DNA of 64,000 bases, taken from Nostoc cf. commune SO-36 (GTDB taxonomy: Bacteria; Cyanobacteriota; Cyanobacteriia; Cyanobacteriales; Nostocaceae). A program made the translations under genes and the position numbers. Within the stretch, counting starts at the first letter, position 1. Every line of letters starts with the position of its first letter. This document shows positions 56,059-64,000 of this stretch, in pieces. The stretch lies in assembly GCF_023734775.1 (NCBI RefSeq), contig NZ_AP025732.1, positions 6,738,718 through 6,802,717 of the forward strand. Direction: 5' to 3'. The notes under the pieces were generated by a model. The model was not told where the DNA came from and ran no database searches. It saw nothing but the letters and a program-made list of their open reading frames with translations.

Positions 56059-57177
56059 TCATTTTTGCAGTGTTTGTGTGATTTTTAATACCTGTGGAGT
56101 TGGTGATGCAGATATTGCTGCTGCGTTGTTTGCCTGAATTTCCCGACGCAATAACTTTACCCAACTTTCGAGGTTGCTAATCTCAGATTTAGTCAAGGTT
56201 TGACTAGAACTCAGCAGCCGTTCTATATCGCGTGCCAATTTTGAGCCAGTAGGTAAGCCAAAAGTACCTAAAGATCCCGCCAAGGTATGGGCTTCTTTGA
56301 CTGCAAGCGATCGCAATTCTAAATTTAAACTATTTTGGTTTAAAGTTGCGATCGCTTCCTCCAGCACCCTCACCTGCTCGTCCACCCGCCCTTGAAATCG
56401 TTGCCAAATTTCCCCAACTGCCATTAATGTTTGCTGCTGTGATTTCAAATTGGCAACCGAGGATTTTGCCTGATTTAATTCCTCCCTGTCCCTGTGCCCA
56501 TCTTCCAATGGTTTCAGCCGATAACCGATACCATAAACGGTTTCCACCAAATCACTGGGCGCTCCTACAGCTTTGAGTTTATGTCGTAATCCTTTAATAT
56601 GAGTGCGAACAGCTTCTTCTTGTGGAGTATCTTCATAAGACCAAAGATGTTCTAAAATCATGCCACAGCTAAATACTCGGCGACTATTTCGCAAGAATAT
56701 TTCTAACAGAGCATACTCTTTTGGAGTAAGTGGCAGCAGATTACCAGCATAGATCACTTCACAGCTACTAGGGTCTAGCTGCAGCTTACCATACTTCAGC
56801 ACAGGTTGCGAGGTTACACCTTGGCGACGCAACAGCGCCCTAACACGAGCAATTAACTCCTCTGCGTCAAAGGGTTTAACTACATAGTCATCTGCGCCAG
56901 CATCTAATCCGATTGCTTTATCATGACCACTATCGCGCCCTGTCAATAATAATATTGGCATTTGCAGACCACTAGACCGGATTCTCCGGCAAAGACTGAT
57001 ACCATCCAGCTTGGGCAACACTATATCCAGCAGGATTAAATCATAATCGTAAGTTTGAATAAAATTCCAAGCGGCATCGCCATCAGTAGCAACTTCAACG
57101 GCATAGTTGTGCTGAGTCAAAACGGCGGTGAGTGAATATGCATTTAACTCGTCGTCTTCTACAACTAAAATTTTCAT
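56059..57177 (-). CDS. REC-winged helix-Hpt regulator (front part of the phosphorelay protein)
   Basis: 372 residues from ATG 57177. Receiver (LILLDIVLPKLDG, YVVKPFDAEEL), OmpR-type winged helix (LTPKEYALLEIFLRNSRRVF, VRTHIKGLRHKLKAV, ETVYGIGYRL), coiled coil, and an Hpt domain with phosphoacceptor His in KEAHTLAGSLGTFGL. It stops at TGA right after LKITQTLQK. The next frame continues NDPDAETKILVVDDD, so one extra A in the run at about 56067 probably split a single multidomain protein. Confidence 0.88.
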   Translation of the reverse strand: MKILVVEDDELNAYSLTAVLTQHNYAVEVATDGDAAWNFIQTYDYDLILLDIVLPKLDGISLCRRIRSSGLQMPILLLTGRDSGHDKAIGLDAGADDYVVKPFDAEELIARVRALLRRQGVTSQPVLKYGKLQLDPSSCEVIYAGNLLPLTPKEYALLEIFLRNSRRVFSCGMILEHLWSYEDTPQEEAVRTHIKGLRHKLKAVGAPSDLVETVYGIGYRLKPLEDGHRDREELNQAKSSVANLKSQQQTLMAVGEIWQRFQGRVDEQVRVLEEAIATLNQNSLNLELRSLAVKEAHTLAGSLGTFGLPTGSKLARDIERLLSSSQTLTKSEISNLESWVKLLRREIQANNAAAISASPTPQVLKITQTLQK

Positions 57178-57261
57178 CTTAAAAGTTTTCCAAATTAAAA
57201 TGGATATGACAGATAACAAGTAATTAACTTAAATTGAATTGCAACATTAATTAATATCAAT

Positions 57262-57472
57262 CTTGAAGAAGAATCCAGAAGTCAGAATTCAGGAGTCAGA
57301 ACAAGAAAGTGGGGGATTCAGACCCGCCACTAATTGTAGACCACTAAATTTTTAATTTAGCGGGGGTGCAAAAACGCCCTTTATTCATTCGCCACTCGCA
57401 CAGAATTTAATTCTGTTAGCGGATAGCTAAGGTTTAGCCCATTCTGGCTCCTGACTCCTGAATTCTGCTTTG
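57262..57472. repeat. Interspersed element, GAATTCAGAAG family (copy D)
   Basis: Left GAAGAATCCAGAAGTCAGAA, right TGGCTCCTGACTCCTGAATT. Shares its core (GGGGGATTCAGACCCGCCAC and a CTAAATTTTTAATTTAG hairpin) with copy A at 1380-1603. Its right end touches the 5' region of the NIL-ferredoxin gene and supplies an in-frame ATG at 57470 upstream of the real start. Confidence 0.75.
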
Positions 57473-57520
57473 ATAAAACTTTCAATACGCTACAACAGAA
57501 AAAAACTCTCTGCTAAACCT

Positions 57521-57925
57521 GTGAAAAAACGAGTAACACTCACCTTCCCAAAACGCGCCGTGCAAATGCCAGTTACTTACGTACTGGCTAAAGAGTTCAA
57601 CGTCGCCGCTAATATTATCCGTGCCCAAGTTGCCCCAAATCAAATTGGCAAACTGGTAGTAGAACTATCGGGAGATATCGATCAATTAGATGCAGCGATT
57701 GAGTGGATGCGATCGCGCAATGTTAACGTTTCTTATACATTAGGCGAAATTACCATCGACGAGGATGTGTGTGTCCACTGTGGTTTGTGTACTGGGGTTT
57801 GTCCTACCGAAGCCCTGACTCTCCACCCAGAGACGTACAAATTGACATTCACGCGATCGCGTTGTATCGTCTGCGAACAGTGTATACCCACCTGTCCTGT
57901 ACAGGCAATCTCTACTAACCTTTAA
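57521..57925 (+). CDS. NIL-domain 4Fe-4S ferredoxin
   Basis: About 134 residues from GTG 57521 (KKRVTLTFPKRAVQMPVTYV). The N-terminal NIL domain (to about 75) is followed by two 4Fe-4S motifs: CVHCGLCTGVCPTEAL and CIVCEQCIPTCPVQAI. An earlier in-frame ATG at 57470 lies in repeat copy D and adds unrelated residues, so GTG is preferred. Likely electron carrier; partner unknown. Confidence 0.88.
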   Translation: MKKRVTLTFPKRAVQMPVTYVLAKEFNVAANIIRAQVAPNQIGKLVVELSGDIDQLDAAIEWMRSRNVNVSYTLGEITIDEDVCVHCGLCTGVCPTEALTLHPETYKLTFTRSRCIVCEQCIPTCPVQAISTNL

Positions 57926-57972
57926 GATTGCCCATCAAACTTTTTCAACTAATCCCAAATCCAAGATTGATT

Positions 57973-59040
57973 TTAGCCCAGCTTAAACACATCCGCGATT
58001 ACACTATCATCACCCACCAGCCTAGTTTTTGCCGGAGAGTCATAAACCACCAATATTGAAGGTATACCAGCCACATCTTCAAACAGCGTCATTCCCTCAG
58101 CGTGTTCTTCCCGATTTCCATAGGGGATATCTTGCACAAAATCTGGATTACTGAAGACGTTTTCTTGTGAATCCACCGCATTTATCCAGCGATACACTTG
58201 CACGGGGCCATCTAAATCCATTGTTGGCCCGGCTAAAATCAACAAATCTTTGTCATCTATATGCAAATCCCGAATTCCCAAACCATTCAACCAAACAAAA
58301 TGCTTTTTATATAACTCCTGCGCTTCTCCAATTTGCTTTAGTCTCAAAAGTCCAGGAGTAGAATCTTCTAACTCTATTTCCAGCACCACAGCCCAACCCC
58401 GCAAAACAGGGCCACGCAAACCTAGAAAAATGCGATTTTGATAAATGCCTATCCCTTCAATATCAAAACCATTATCCTTTCCGGGAACTTCTGCCTTAAT
58501 AAACAAGCCTAAATGAGCGTCATCTGCTAAAGCTGTCGTCAGCAAATTACCCTGATTCATAACCTCTAATTTAGCGGCGTTCAATTGCACATCTGGATTT
58601 TGGGGGTGTGGGCAAGATGAGAATAACTTGCCATCTATCATCGGAATCCTTCCTAAGAGGTAGCGGTTAGGTTCTGATTCAATTTTTGCGAGTCTTTGAA
58701 GATTTTTGGTATCTGGTTTTTCCGGTTTAGTTTTTTTGCGTTTGTAGCTGTGAGAACCAACAAACCATAGGTAATAATCAGTGTAAGCAAGTCCTTCTAT
58801 ATCAATTTCTTCCTCTTCTGGTGCAGGCAAGCTGATAAAATCTGATACCTTAAATTGCTGATGTTCTGTAAATTTGTCAGTATCAAACAAAGAGAGGCGC
58901 TCAATAGTTGAGGTTTCATCTGACCCCAACCATAAATACTTTTGATGTGTTAGCAGCACTGCTGATAAATCTTCTCTATGTTCTTTAAAATTATCTACAA
59001 AAGTCAACAAAACTTGATTGAGAAAATTTGAATTTGACAT
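57973..59040 (-). CDS. DUF3616 family protein
   Basis: 355 residues, soluble. The DUF3616 pattern (EDLSAVLLTHQKYLWLGSDE, DIEGLAYTDYYLWFVGSHSY, GFDIEGIGIYQNRIFLGLRG, HAEGMTLFEDV) suggests a beta-propeller-like fold with repeated IEG motifs. Function unknown. Convergent with the ferredoxin gene. Confidence 0.85.
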   Translation of the reverse strand: MSNSNFLNQVLLTFVDNFKEHREDLSAVLLTHQKYLWLGSDETSTIERLSLFDTDKFTEHQQFKVSDFISLPAPEEEEIDIEGLAYTDYYLWFVGSHSYKRKKTKPEKPDTKNLQRLAKIESEPNRYLLGRIPMIDGKLFSSCPHPQNPDVQLNAAKLEVMNQGNLLTTALADDAHLGLFIKAEVPGKDNGFDIEGIGIYQNRIFLGLRGPVLRGWAVVLEIELEDSTPGLLRLKQIGEAQELYKKHFVWLNGLGIRDLHIDDKDLLILAGPTMDLDGPVQVYRWINAVDSQENVFSNPDFVQDIPYGNREEHAEGMTLFEDVAGIPSILVVYDSPAKTRLVGDDSVIADVFKLG

Positions 59041-59325
59041 CTTTGTTTATGGTTGCGGAAAAAGATTAATAATGTTATCATAATTCATAATTTCATACTC
59101 TGTTAAATATTTTTAGAAGCTATCTACCATATAAAATAGCTAGAGTAAATTTGCTTTTAAACTTTTGATAGATATTGGATATTCCTAGAAGAGGATGCAA
59201 GTATTAATTTTTATAAATATAGTTTATATTATTATGCATTGGATAAAAAATATCAAAATTAGATACAACTTTTTAACTAATGTTATTATGCAATAACCTT
59301 ATGAGGTAGCCATCAAAGATCAATT

Positions 59326-60309
59326 ATGAAATTAGCCACACAACCTACCATAAAAACTCTCGGTGACTACGCTTACCAAGCGATCGAAAAACACTCTAAG
59401 AAAACCTTTAAGTGGGAAAAATCAGTAAAAAAAGACGAAGATCCAGAAGCACTACACCAAATGCGAGTGGGAATGCGTCGCCTACGGACAGCAGTAACTC
59501 GCTTTGGGGTAGCGGTAGATGTGCCGAAACCGATTAGCGATAAAAATATCGGTAAAATAGCTCGTCGTCTTGGTAGTCTGCGAGATTTAGATGTACTCAA
59601 AGAAAGTTTGGAAAACGATTACAAACCAAATTTACCTCGCAAAGAACAGGAATCTTTGCAAACAGCTTTCACAGCTTTAGCTAAACAACGTGAAGATGTA
59701 CTATCGAGTGTGCAGAAAACGTTAAAAGATGAATCTTACAAATCTCTAAAAGATTCATTAGACAAGTGGTTAGAGAAACCTAGTTATCAACCTTTGGCAT
59801 CTGTTACCATTCAGCAAGTACTACCAGACTTACTCTTACCAGAGTTAAGTAACTTCTTATTGCATCCTGGTTGGCTAGTTGGCACTCAATTTGTAGACTC
59901 AGAAATTACAATCCAGAAAAACTGGGAACCAGAAAAGATAGAACAAAAATTGGCAAGAGAAGGTACAATTCTTCATAGTTTGCGAAAAGAAGCTAAACGC
60001 ATACGCTACCAAATGGAGTTATTTACTGACTTATATGGTGAGTCTTATGCAGCTTATATTACAGAAGTAAAAGATATCCAAGAAATTTTGGGTGTGATGC
60101 AAGATAGTGCCGTTTTAACTGACTGGCTGACAGATGTTTTGAAGTCAGAAATTCAGACTGAGTTGCCCACCCTTGCTAATTTGTTAACTGAAAATCGTTA
60201 CAATTCGTGGCAGCAGTGGCAACCTTTGCAAGAACGGTATTTGAAAACTGAAACCAGGCATAGTTTTCACTTAACAATACTGCATCCCCTTTCAGGAGTA
60301 ATAAATTAA
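59326..60309 (+). CDS. CHAD domain protein
   Basis: 327 residues, all helical. HQMRVGMRRLRTAVTRF carries the conserved His and basic residues, and RREAKRIRYQMEL-like HSLRKEAKRIRYQMELFTDL the second basic patch. CHAD domains bind inorganic polyphosphate (family knowledge). No polyphosphate kinase or CYTH domain is nearby. Confidence 0.9.
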   Translation: MKLATQPTIKTLGDYAYQAIEKHSKKTFKWEKSVKKDEDPEALHQMRVGMRRLRTAVTRFGVAVDVPKPISDKNIGKIARRLGSLRDLDVLKESLENDYKPNLPRKEQESLQTAFTALAKQREDVLSSVQKTLKDESYKSLKDSLDKWLEKPSYQPLASVTIQQVLPDLLLPELSNFLLHPGWLVGTQFVDSEITIQKNWEPEKIEQKLAREGTILHSLRKEAKRIRYQMELFTDLYGESYAAYITEVKDIQEILGVMQDSAVLTDWLTDVLKSEIQTELPTLANLLTENRYNSWQQWQPLQERYLKTETRHSFHLTILHPLSGVIN

Positions 60310-60879
60310 AATTTACTCTTACTCTTTATTGGGCAAGGATTGGATTAACGAGTAGACAATTGAATAGAAGCTTCTAGGGACAAAACATAAACACTGGTCT
60401 GGGAAGTTTGTACAATACGGGTGTTTTCGGCAGAACATAAACCTGAAATTAGCCCAACAGCACTTTCTAGCATGGTTCCTCAGTCAAACTGTTCGGAATC
60501 GCCTTGACTCAAATAGCCCAAGGTGCTTCCACCAATCCTGCCTCAAACAGAGCGTCCATTCACATAAATCACGGCAGAGTTGCTTGCTCATTGCTAAACT
60601 ATAGTTGGCGAGTGACGGAGAAAACATTCTCGTTGTAGCGTTGGATGGCTTGGGGTTTAGTTGGGATGAGGGTAGTTTGTAGTAGAGAGTGAGGCTGACT
60701 TCTCCGGCTTTGATGCCGTTGCGGATAACATCAACAATAACTCTTACCAATTTACGAATTTATAACAAAAGCTTTTTAGCAAAGGGTGGGTTGAAAGCGA
60801 ATCCAGTTACGTTCTTGTTAGACTAGTATTGTGACTGTAGCAGTTCATTTTTGATATGAGGTATTTAGACTGCCTAGTA
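60310..60879. other. Intergenic region with possible gene remnants
   Basis: Two minus-strand frames (60345-60473, 42 codons; 60484-60750, 88 codons) show no clear domain. The second begins VRVIVDVIRNGIKAGEVSLT, which vaguely resembles the C-terminal strand region of large serine recombinases. Treated as debris. Confidence 0.35.
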
Positions 60880-60944
60880 GTCACTAATTTGTTAACAGTG
60901 ACAATCATTCTGTTAACAGTAAGAAGTAATTAGTCAATGTACAA
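60880..60944. mobile_element. Possible Tn7-like/CAST transposon end beside tRNA-Val
   Basis: Read outward from the tRNA (minus strand): TGTACATTGACTAATTA at the edge, then CTGTTAACAG, TTGTCACTGTTAACAAATTA and GTGAC. TGTACA termini with repeated (A/T)TTGAC-AATTA/TGTTAACA motifs next to a tRNA gene recall the ends of cyanobacterial Tn7-like CASTs. Only one end is present; the other was not found. Confidence 0.3.
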
Positions 60945-60946
60945 AT

Positions 60947-61019
<73 letters not shown>

Positions 61020-61121
61020 TTAACCATACAATGATCGATAGTAGCATATACTTCTTTTAAAAGGCAAGATAATTTTTTGCCATGCTCAAATTTAATAGTG
61101 AGGCTGCCCGGTCTTGTTATA

Positions 61122-61170
61122 TGAACTACCCCGCCCATCTTAAGAAGATGGACGAGGTTTCTGACGCTTC
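61122..61170 (-). repeat. Orphan IS605-type right-end / omega-RNA-like hairpin
   Basis: On the minus strand it reads GAAGCGTCAGAAACC, then the hairpin CCATCTTCTTAAGATGG, then GCGGGGTAGTTCA. The start and end match the right end of the 53427-53821 element (GAAGC...GTCC...GCGGGGTAGTTCA). No tnpA, tnpB or left end is nearby. Confidence 0.5.
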
Positions 61171-61270
61171 ATATCGGACAAGAGCGAAAATCAATGTATA
61201 GAAATAGCAGCGCTACCTTTATACAACGGTTTCAGCCAACTGATAATTAATTTCTGAAGATGTCTAATAG

Positions 61271-61891
61271 TTAAATTTCTCGAATCCAAAATGCTAATCC
61301 GCCTCCACGGCCACGAGCCGCAATGAAATCTTCCGTCACTAAAAAGAAGGCAAAGAAGGGTAGTTTAGCTATGGGTTGGCTATAAAAATCTTCTGTTTTA
61401 ACTTTACCAGAATGGATTGCTCTGTTGTAAACAACACGACTAAACAGAGTGATAAGCATTTGGTTAAAGTCAAACGCCAATAAATTTTTCTTATTTAAAT
61501 ATTGCACTGGCCCCGTAAGTTTAAATGAAACTTGGCTAAACTCAACCTGATTACCAATTTCGCCTCTACCTGAATCCTGTTCCAAGGTGGCATTAAAGGA
61601 AAGATGGATTGCTACGAATTTAGGCACATACAAACCCTTCCCTAATACAATTCCCCCGCGCTCTCTGACTTTCTTAGTGCCAGTAGCAAAGCAAAGTTGC
61701 CATTTACCAAGAAGAGATTTAAACGGATAAGTCAATCTTTGTTGCTTGGCAGCTTTTTCTGCTTGTAGCAAAGCCTTTACTAATATTTCAGCACTAGGGC
61801 GTGTGCCTTTTTGTCCTCGATACGCAGCCGTAGCCTCGGATAGCACGGTAACAAAGTCAGATGTCGTCGTAGATGTCAGATCAGCCGTCAT
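61271..61891 (-). CDS. Conserved cyanobacterial protein, possible fibrillin/PAP-like
   Basis: 206 residues, soluble. EILVKALLQAEKAAKQQRLT, then LLGKWQLCFATGTKKV, GGIVLGKGLYVPKFVAIHLS and GRGGGLAFWIREI. The helix followed by a 'LxGxWxLxF' lipocalin-like strand recalls plastid-lipid-associated (fibrillin) proteins; this is only suggestive. It is monocistronic, convergent with nothing and upstream of def2 in gene order on the same strand. Confidence 0.7.
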   Translation of the reverse strand: MTADLTSTTTSDFVTVLSEATAAYRGQKGTRPSAEILVKALLQAEKAAKQQRLTYPFKSLLGKWQLCFATGTKKVRERGGIVLGKGLYVPKFVAIHLSFNATLEQDSGRGEIGNQVEFSQVSFKLTGPVQYLNKKNLLAFDFNQMLITLFSRVVYNRAIHSGKVKTEDFYSQPIAKLPFFAFFLVTEDFIAARGRGGGLAFWIREI

Positions 61892-61951
61892 GAAGGCACT
61901 ATGGATTGAACTATTTCTTTGCTTTTCTGATAGATTGTAGCGTTCATTCGT

Positions 61952-62485
61952 TTATTTATTGTTAACGACTCGTTGTTGATATTCCTGTTCAGTGATCATA
62001 TCGAGAGTATTTTCTAAACGATCTACAAATACGATACCGTCTAGATGATCGTACTCGTGTTGAAAAATCCGAGCGATAAAATCGGTTAGTTCTTGCTTTT
62101 GTAAGTTGCCTTGACAGTCAGTGTATTCTACTTCAATAGCTTTATACCGAGGAACTAGCCCCCTAATTCCTGGAACACTTAAACAACCTTCCCAATCTTT
62201 GACAACTTCAGTTGAATGAGCAATGATTTTGGGATTAATCATGGCAGTCGGTTCCATTTCTGGGGCGTTGGGATACCTGGCATTAGGACGGGAAGCCACA
62301 ATAAATAAACGATAGGATTGTGCTATTTGAGGCGCAGCAATACCCACGCCGTTAGCTTTGGCAACAGTGGCGATTAAGTCTTCTATTAATTTTTGGATAT
62401 GCTCATCTTGAATATTCTCAACCCAAGCAGCTTTTTGGCGCAATGTCGGATTGCCTAATTGAATTATTGGCGCTAATTCAGTCAT
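61952..62485 (-). CDS. def: Peptide deformylase (second copy)
   Basis: 177 residues with GVGIAAPQIAQ, EGCLSVPGIRG and QHEYDHLDG, all metal and catalytic residues in place. It differs from the 27267 copy in having GVGIAAPQ and HEYDH variants, so they are not recent duplicates. Convergent with nothing; follows the HtrA gene on the same strand after 91 bp of short repeats. Confidence 0.95.
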   Translation of the reverse strand: MTELAPIIQLGNPTLRQKAAWVENIQDEHIQKLIEDLIATVAKANGVGIAAPQIAQSYRLFIVASRPNARYPNAPEMEPTAMINPKIIAHSTEVVKDWEGCLSVPGIRGLVPRYKAIEVEYTDCQGNLQKQELTDFIARIFQHEYDHLDGIVFVDRLENTLDMITEQEYQQRVVNNK

Positions 62486-62576
62486 GATAAAACTCTTTTT
62501 GGGAATAGGGATTGGGGACTAGGGAGTATGCCAGTTATCTTTCAAATGACAAATGACAAATGACAAATGACAAACA

Positions 62577-63836
62577 TTATCCTTCACGTCTTACGGGCAA
62601 AGGAGCAGGTTGTACTCCTAGTTGGACAATTTGCCCATTGCGTTCTACTTCTATTGGTAATTTAGTGCCGATTTTGCTCTTTTCTACTAGCCTTTGTACT
62701 TCTTCAATTTTAGTAACAGGCTGGCTATTAATGCTTTTAATCACATCACCGACTCGTAGCCCAGCCACAGATGCAGGCGATCGCGGTACAATCTCAACCA
62801 GCAGAACGCCTTCATCTGCTTGTAGATTTAAGCGATCGCCTGCTCTATTTCTTATTCTTTCTTTAATTTCTGGTGTCAATGTCACCATCTGAACACCCAA
62901 ATAAGGATGATCTACCTTGCCTGTAGCAATTAATTCTTGAGCAATTCTTTGTACGGTGTTAATGGGAATAGCAAATCCCAAACCTTGAGCGCCTCGAATA
63001 ATAGCTGTGTTCATCGCAATCACTTGACCACGAGCATTGAGCAATGGGCCACCGGAATTGCCAGGGTTAATCGCTGCATCCGTTTGGATGTAATCAACCC
63101 GCTTGTCACTAGCACCGATGTCGCTACTAGAACGACCTGTAGCACTAATAATCCCAGAAGTAACGGTATTATTCAACCCTAATGGATTACCGATGGCAAC
63201 TACAGCCTCTCCTGGTTGCAAAGCATCGGAGTTACCCACAGATAGAGTTGGCAGATTATTGGCATCAATTTTGATCGCCGCCACATCAGTTACCGGATCT
63301 TCACCCAAAACTTTACCATCAAAAGTCCGGCCATCTTTGAGTGTGACAGTAACTCTATCAGCACCATCTACGACATGGGAATTGGTCAAAATTTGACCAG
63401 AGGAGTTAATGATAAATCCAGAGCCACTACCCCGCTCTACCCGTTGTCTAGGCTGTGGCGCTGAGTCTCCAAAAAACCGTCGGAAAAATGGATCGTTAAA
63501 TTCGTTTGGTACACGCGAAGTAATTGTCCGGGAAGAATCAATCCGAACTACCGCAGGCCCCACCTGTTGCACTACTTTCACTACAAAATTAGGATCTCCA
63601 GAGGAAGAGAAAATCTGCGGGGGGACAAATACCGGATTTGATTCTATTGTCTTTTGGGCTTGCGTATCGTTTTGTTGAGCTTCAAAGGTCTTAGCAGGCA
63701 GAACAGAGCAGCTCCCCAGGAACACCACTGCTACCCCGTATGAGAGCATTCCCAGAATATTATTTGCTCCCCATCTGTGGGACAAATGCCTGATATTAAT
63801 CTTTTTAGGCGCTGAGTGATGATTTGTTGTCTTCAT
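62577..63836 (-). CDS. HtrA/Deg-type serine protease with PDZ domain
   Basis: 419 residues. A signal anchor ([20 protein letters not shown]) sends it to the periplasm or thylakoid lumen. The trypsin-like domain has the triad His in [11 protein letters not shown], Asp in [10 protein letters not shown] and Ser in [14 protein letters not shown]. One C-terminal PDZ domain is present ([20 protein letters not shown]). This is the Hho/HtrA type (hhoA, hhoB or htrA cannot be told apart here). Quality control of exported proteins. Confidence 0.93.
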   Translation of the reverse strand: MKTTNHHSAPKKINIRHLSHRWGANNILGMLSYGVAVVFLGSCSVLPAKTFEAQQNDTQAQKTIESNPVFVPPQIFSSSGDPNFVVKVVQQVGPAVVRIDSSRTITSRVPNEFNDPFFRRFFGDSAPQPRQRVERGSGSGFIINSSGQILTNSHVVDGADRVTVTLKDGRTFDGKVLGEDPVTDVAAIKIDANNLPTLSVGNSDALQPGEAVVAIGNPLGLNNTVTSGIISATGRSSSDIGASDKRVDYIQTDAAINPGNSGGPLLNARGQVIAMNTAIIRGAQGLGFAIPINTVQRIAQELIATGKVDHPYLGVQMVTLTPEIKERIRNRAGDRLNLQADEGVLLVEIVPRSPASVAGLRVGDVIKSINSQPVTKIEEVQRLVEKSKIGTKLPIEVERNGQIVQLGVQPAPLPVRREG

Positions 63837-64000
63837 GTGTCGTTGCTTCTCCGTGTCAGTCGGTGGGTGTTAGGATCTTGCCTACCGGGTATGTCCCAAA
63901 ATGATTACAACTTAAAAGTTTATTCTAGGTCTAGCGTGTCTCAATGCTAAATTAGTGCTTTCTCTTCTATTGTGACGATTTACAGCAAAGCTGGTGGATA

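Larger units (their letters stand above)
52933..56072 (-). pseudogene. Receiver-histidine kinase part of a phosphorelay protein, broken by two insertions
   Basis: Minus-strand pieces in order: REC domain (KILVVDDDPQIQALLQ, LILDVELPYT, VSKPIVGPEL), coiled coil (ELRVAERTAELIRVNEQLQS), then RTPLTSIYGSLGMLASGLLP and LLQIATDSSERL. The ISAzo13-like element (54054-55378) follows, then VRLINDILDIERIESGKAKM and QTLTNLLSNA. The IS605-derived element (53427-53821) comes next, then KFSSAGSTIWLGA, VKDTGRGIPTEKLESIFERF and GTGLGLAICKSIMQQHGGRI. The H-box is deleted: QLDERQ runs straight into RTPLTS, so the SHEL with the phosphoacceptor His is missing. Dead as a kinase. Confidence 0.85.

Noticed and set aside
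57470..57925. ATG 57470 as ferredoxin start
   Set aside because: It lies in repeat copy D and adds residues unlike the family; GTG 57521 begins the conserved sequence.
60484..60750. 88-codon frame, possible recombinase tail
   Set aside because: Similarity to serine-recombinase C-termini is too weak to call by eye; kept only as a note on the region.

Overview
The window comes from the chromosome of a filamentous, Nostoc-type cyanobacterium. The signs are many HIP1 palindromes (GCGATCGC), heptanucleotide tandem repeats (GGGCATT, GGGAGCA and CCCCATT types) between genes, a cyanobacterial divinyl-chlorophyllide reductase gene (bciB), the cyanobacteria-restricted families DUF1818 and DUF2808, and abundant caspase/STAND/WD40 genes. 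This is an inference from gene content; no 16S gene is present.

Layout. 1-10.9 kb: a housekeeping block (the 5' end of an rlmB-like methyltransferase gene, mrnC, a STAS regulator, carA, a retropepsin-like lipoprotein, trpD, a ferritin-like protein, tRNA-Pro, DUF1818, rpoZ, fasciclin, a GH13 amylase). 11.7-19.2 kb: an accessory island with a subtilase, a stand-alone propeptide-like protein, a Trypco1-like protein divergent from a caspase-nSTAND-WD40 protein, and a second WD40 protein. 19.8-28 kb: glgC, a P-loop kinase, a DnaJ-like protein, two thiol peroxidases, a glycogen debranching enzyme and peptide deformylase. 28-44.6 kb: a 1180-residue HTH/NB-ARC/14xWD40 protein, a RecB-like nuclease, GNAT, a second debranching enzyme, a broken sensor kinase with a response regulator, bciB, holB and purN. 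44.8-52.2 kb: an accessory zone with a caspase-FGE fusion, two decayed toxin-antitoxin loci, a GH2 glycosidase, a 21-bp minisatellite and a P-loop protein. 52.5-57.2 kb: a multidomain phosphorelay gene wrecked by an ISAzo13-like insertion and an IS200/IS605-derived element. 57.3-64 kb: a NIL-ferredoxin, DUF3616, CHAD, tRNA-Val, a second deformylase and an HtrA protease.

How the genes fit together. Glycogen and starch metabolism recurs (glgC, GH13 amylase, two debranching enzymes), as does regulated proteolysis (subtilase, two caspase-like proteins, HtrA). The most system-like locus is 11.7-19.2 kb, which looks like an NTP-dependent conflict or programmed-death module: caspase effector, STAND switch, WD40 sensor and a Trypco1 partner.

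Two overall patterns stand out. First, about ten genes, including glgC and purN, are split by one-base indels, several of them in homopolymers. This could be sequencing error or genome decay. Second, there is unambiguous decay: a HigB-type toxin interrupted by a MITE with an 8-bp target duplication and three stop codons, and a kinase gene carrying two different mobile insertions. At least five small repeat families are scattered through the window. Two genes (the STAS regulator and holB) appear to start at ATT.
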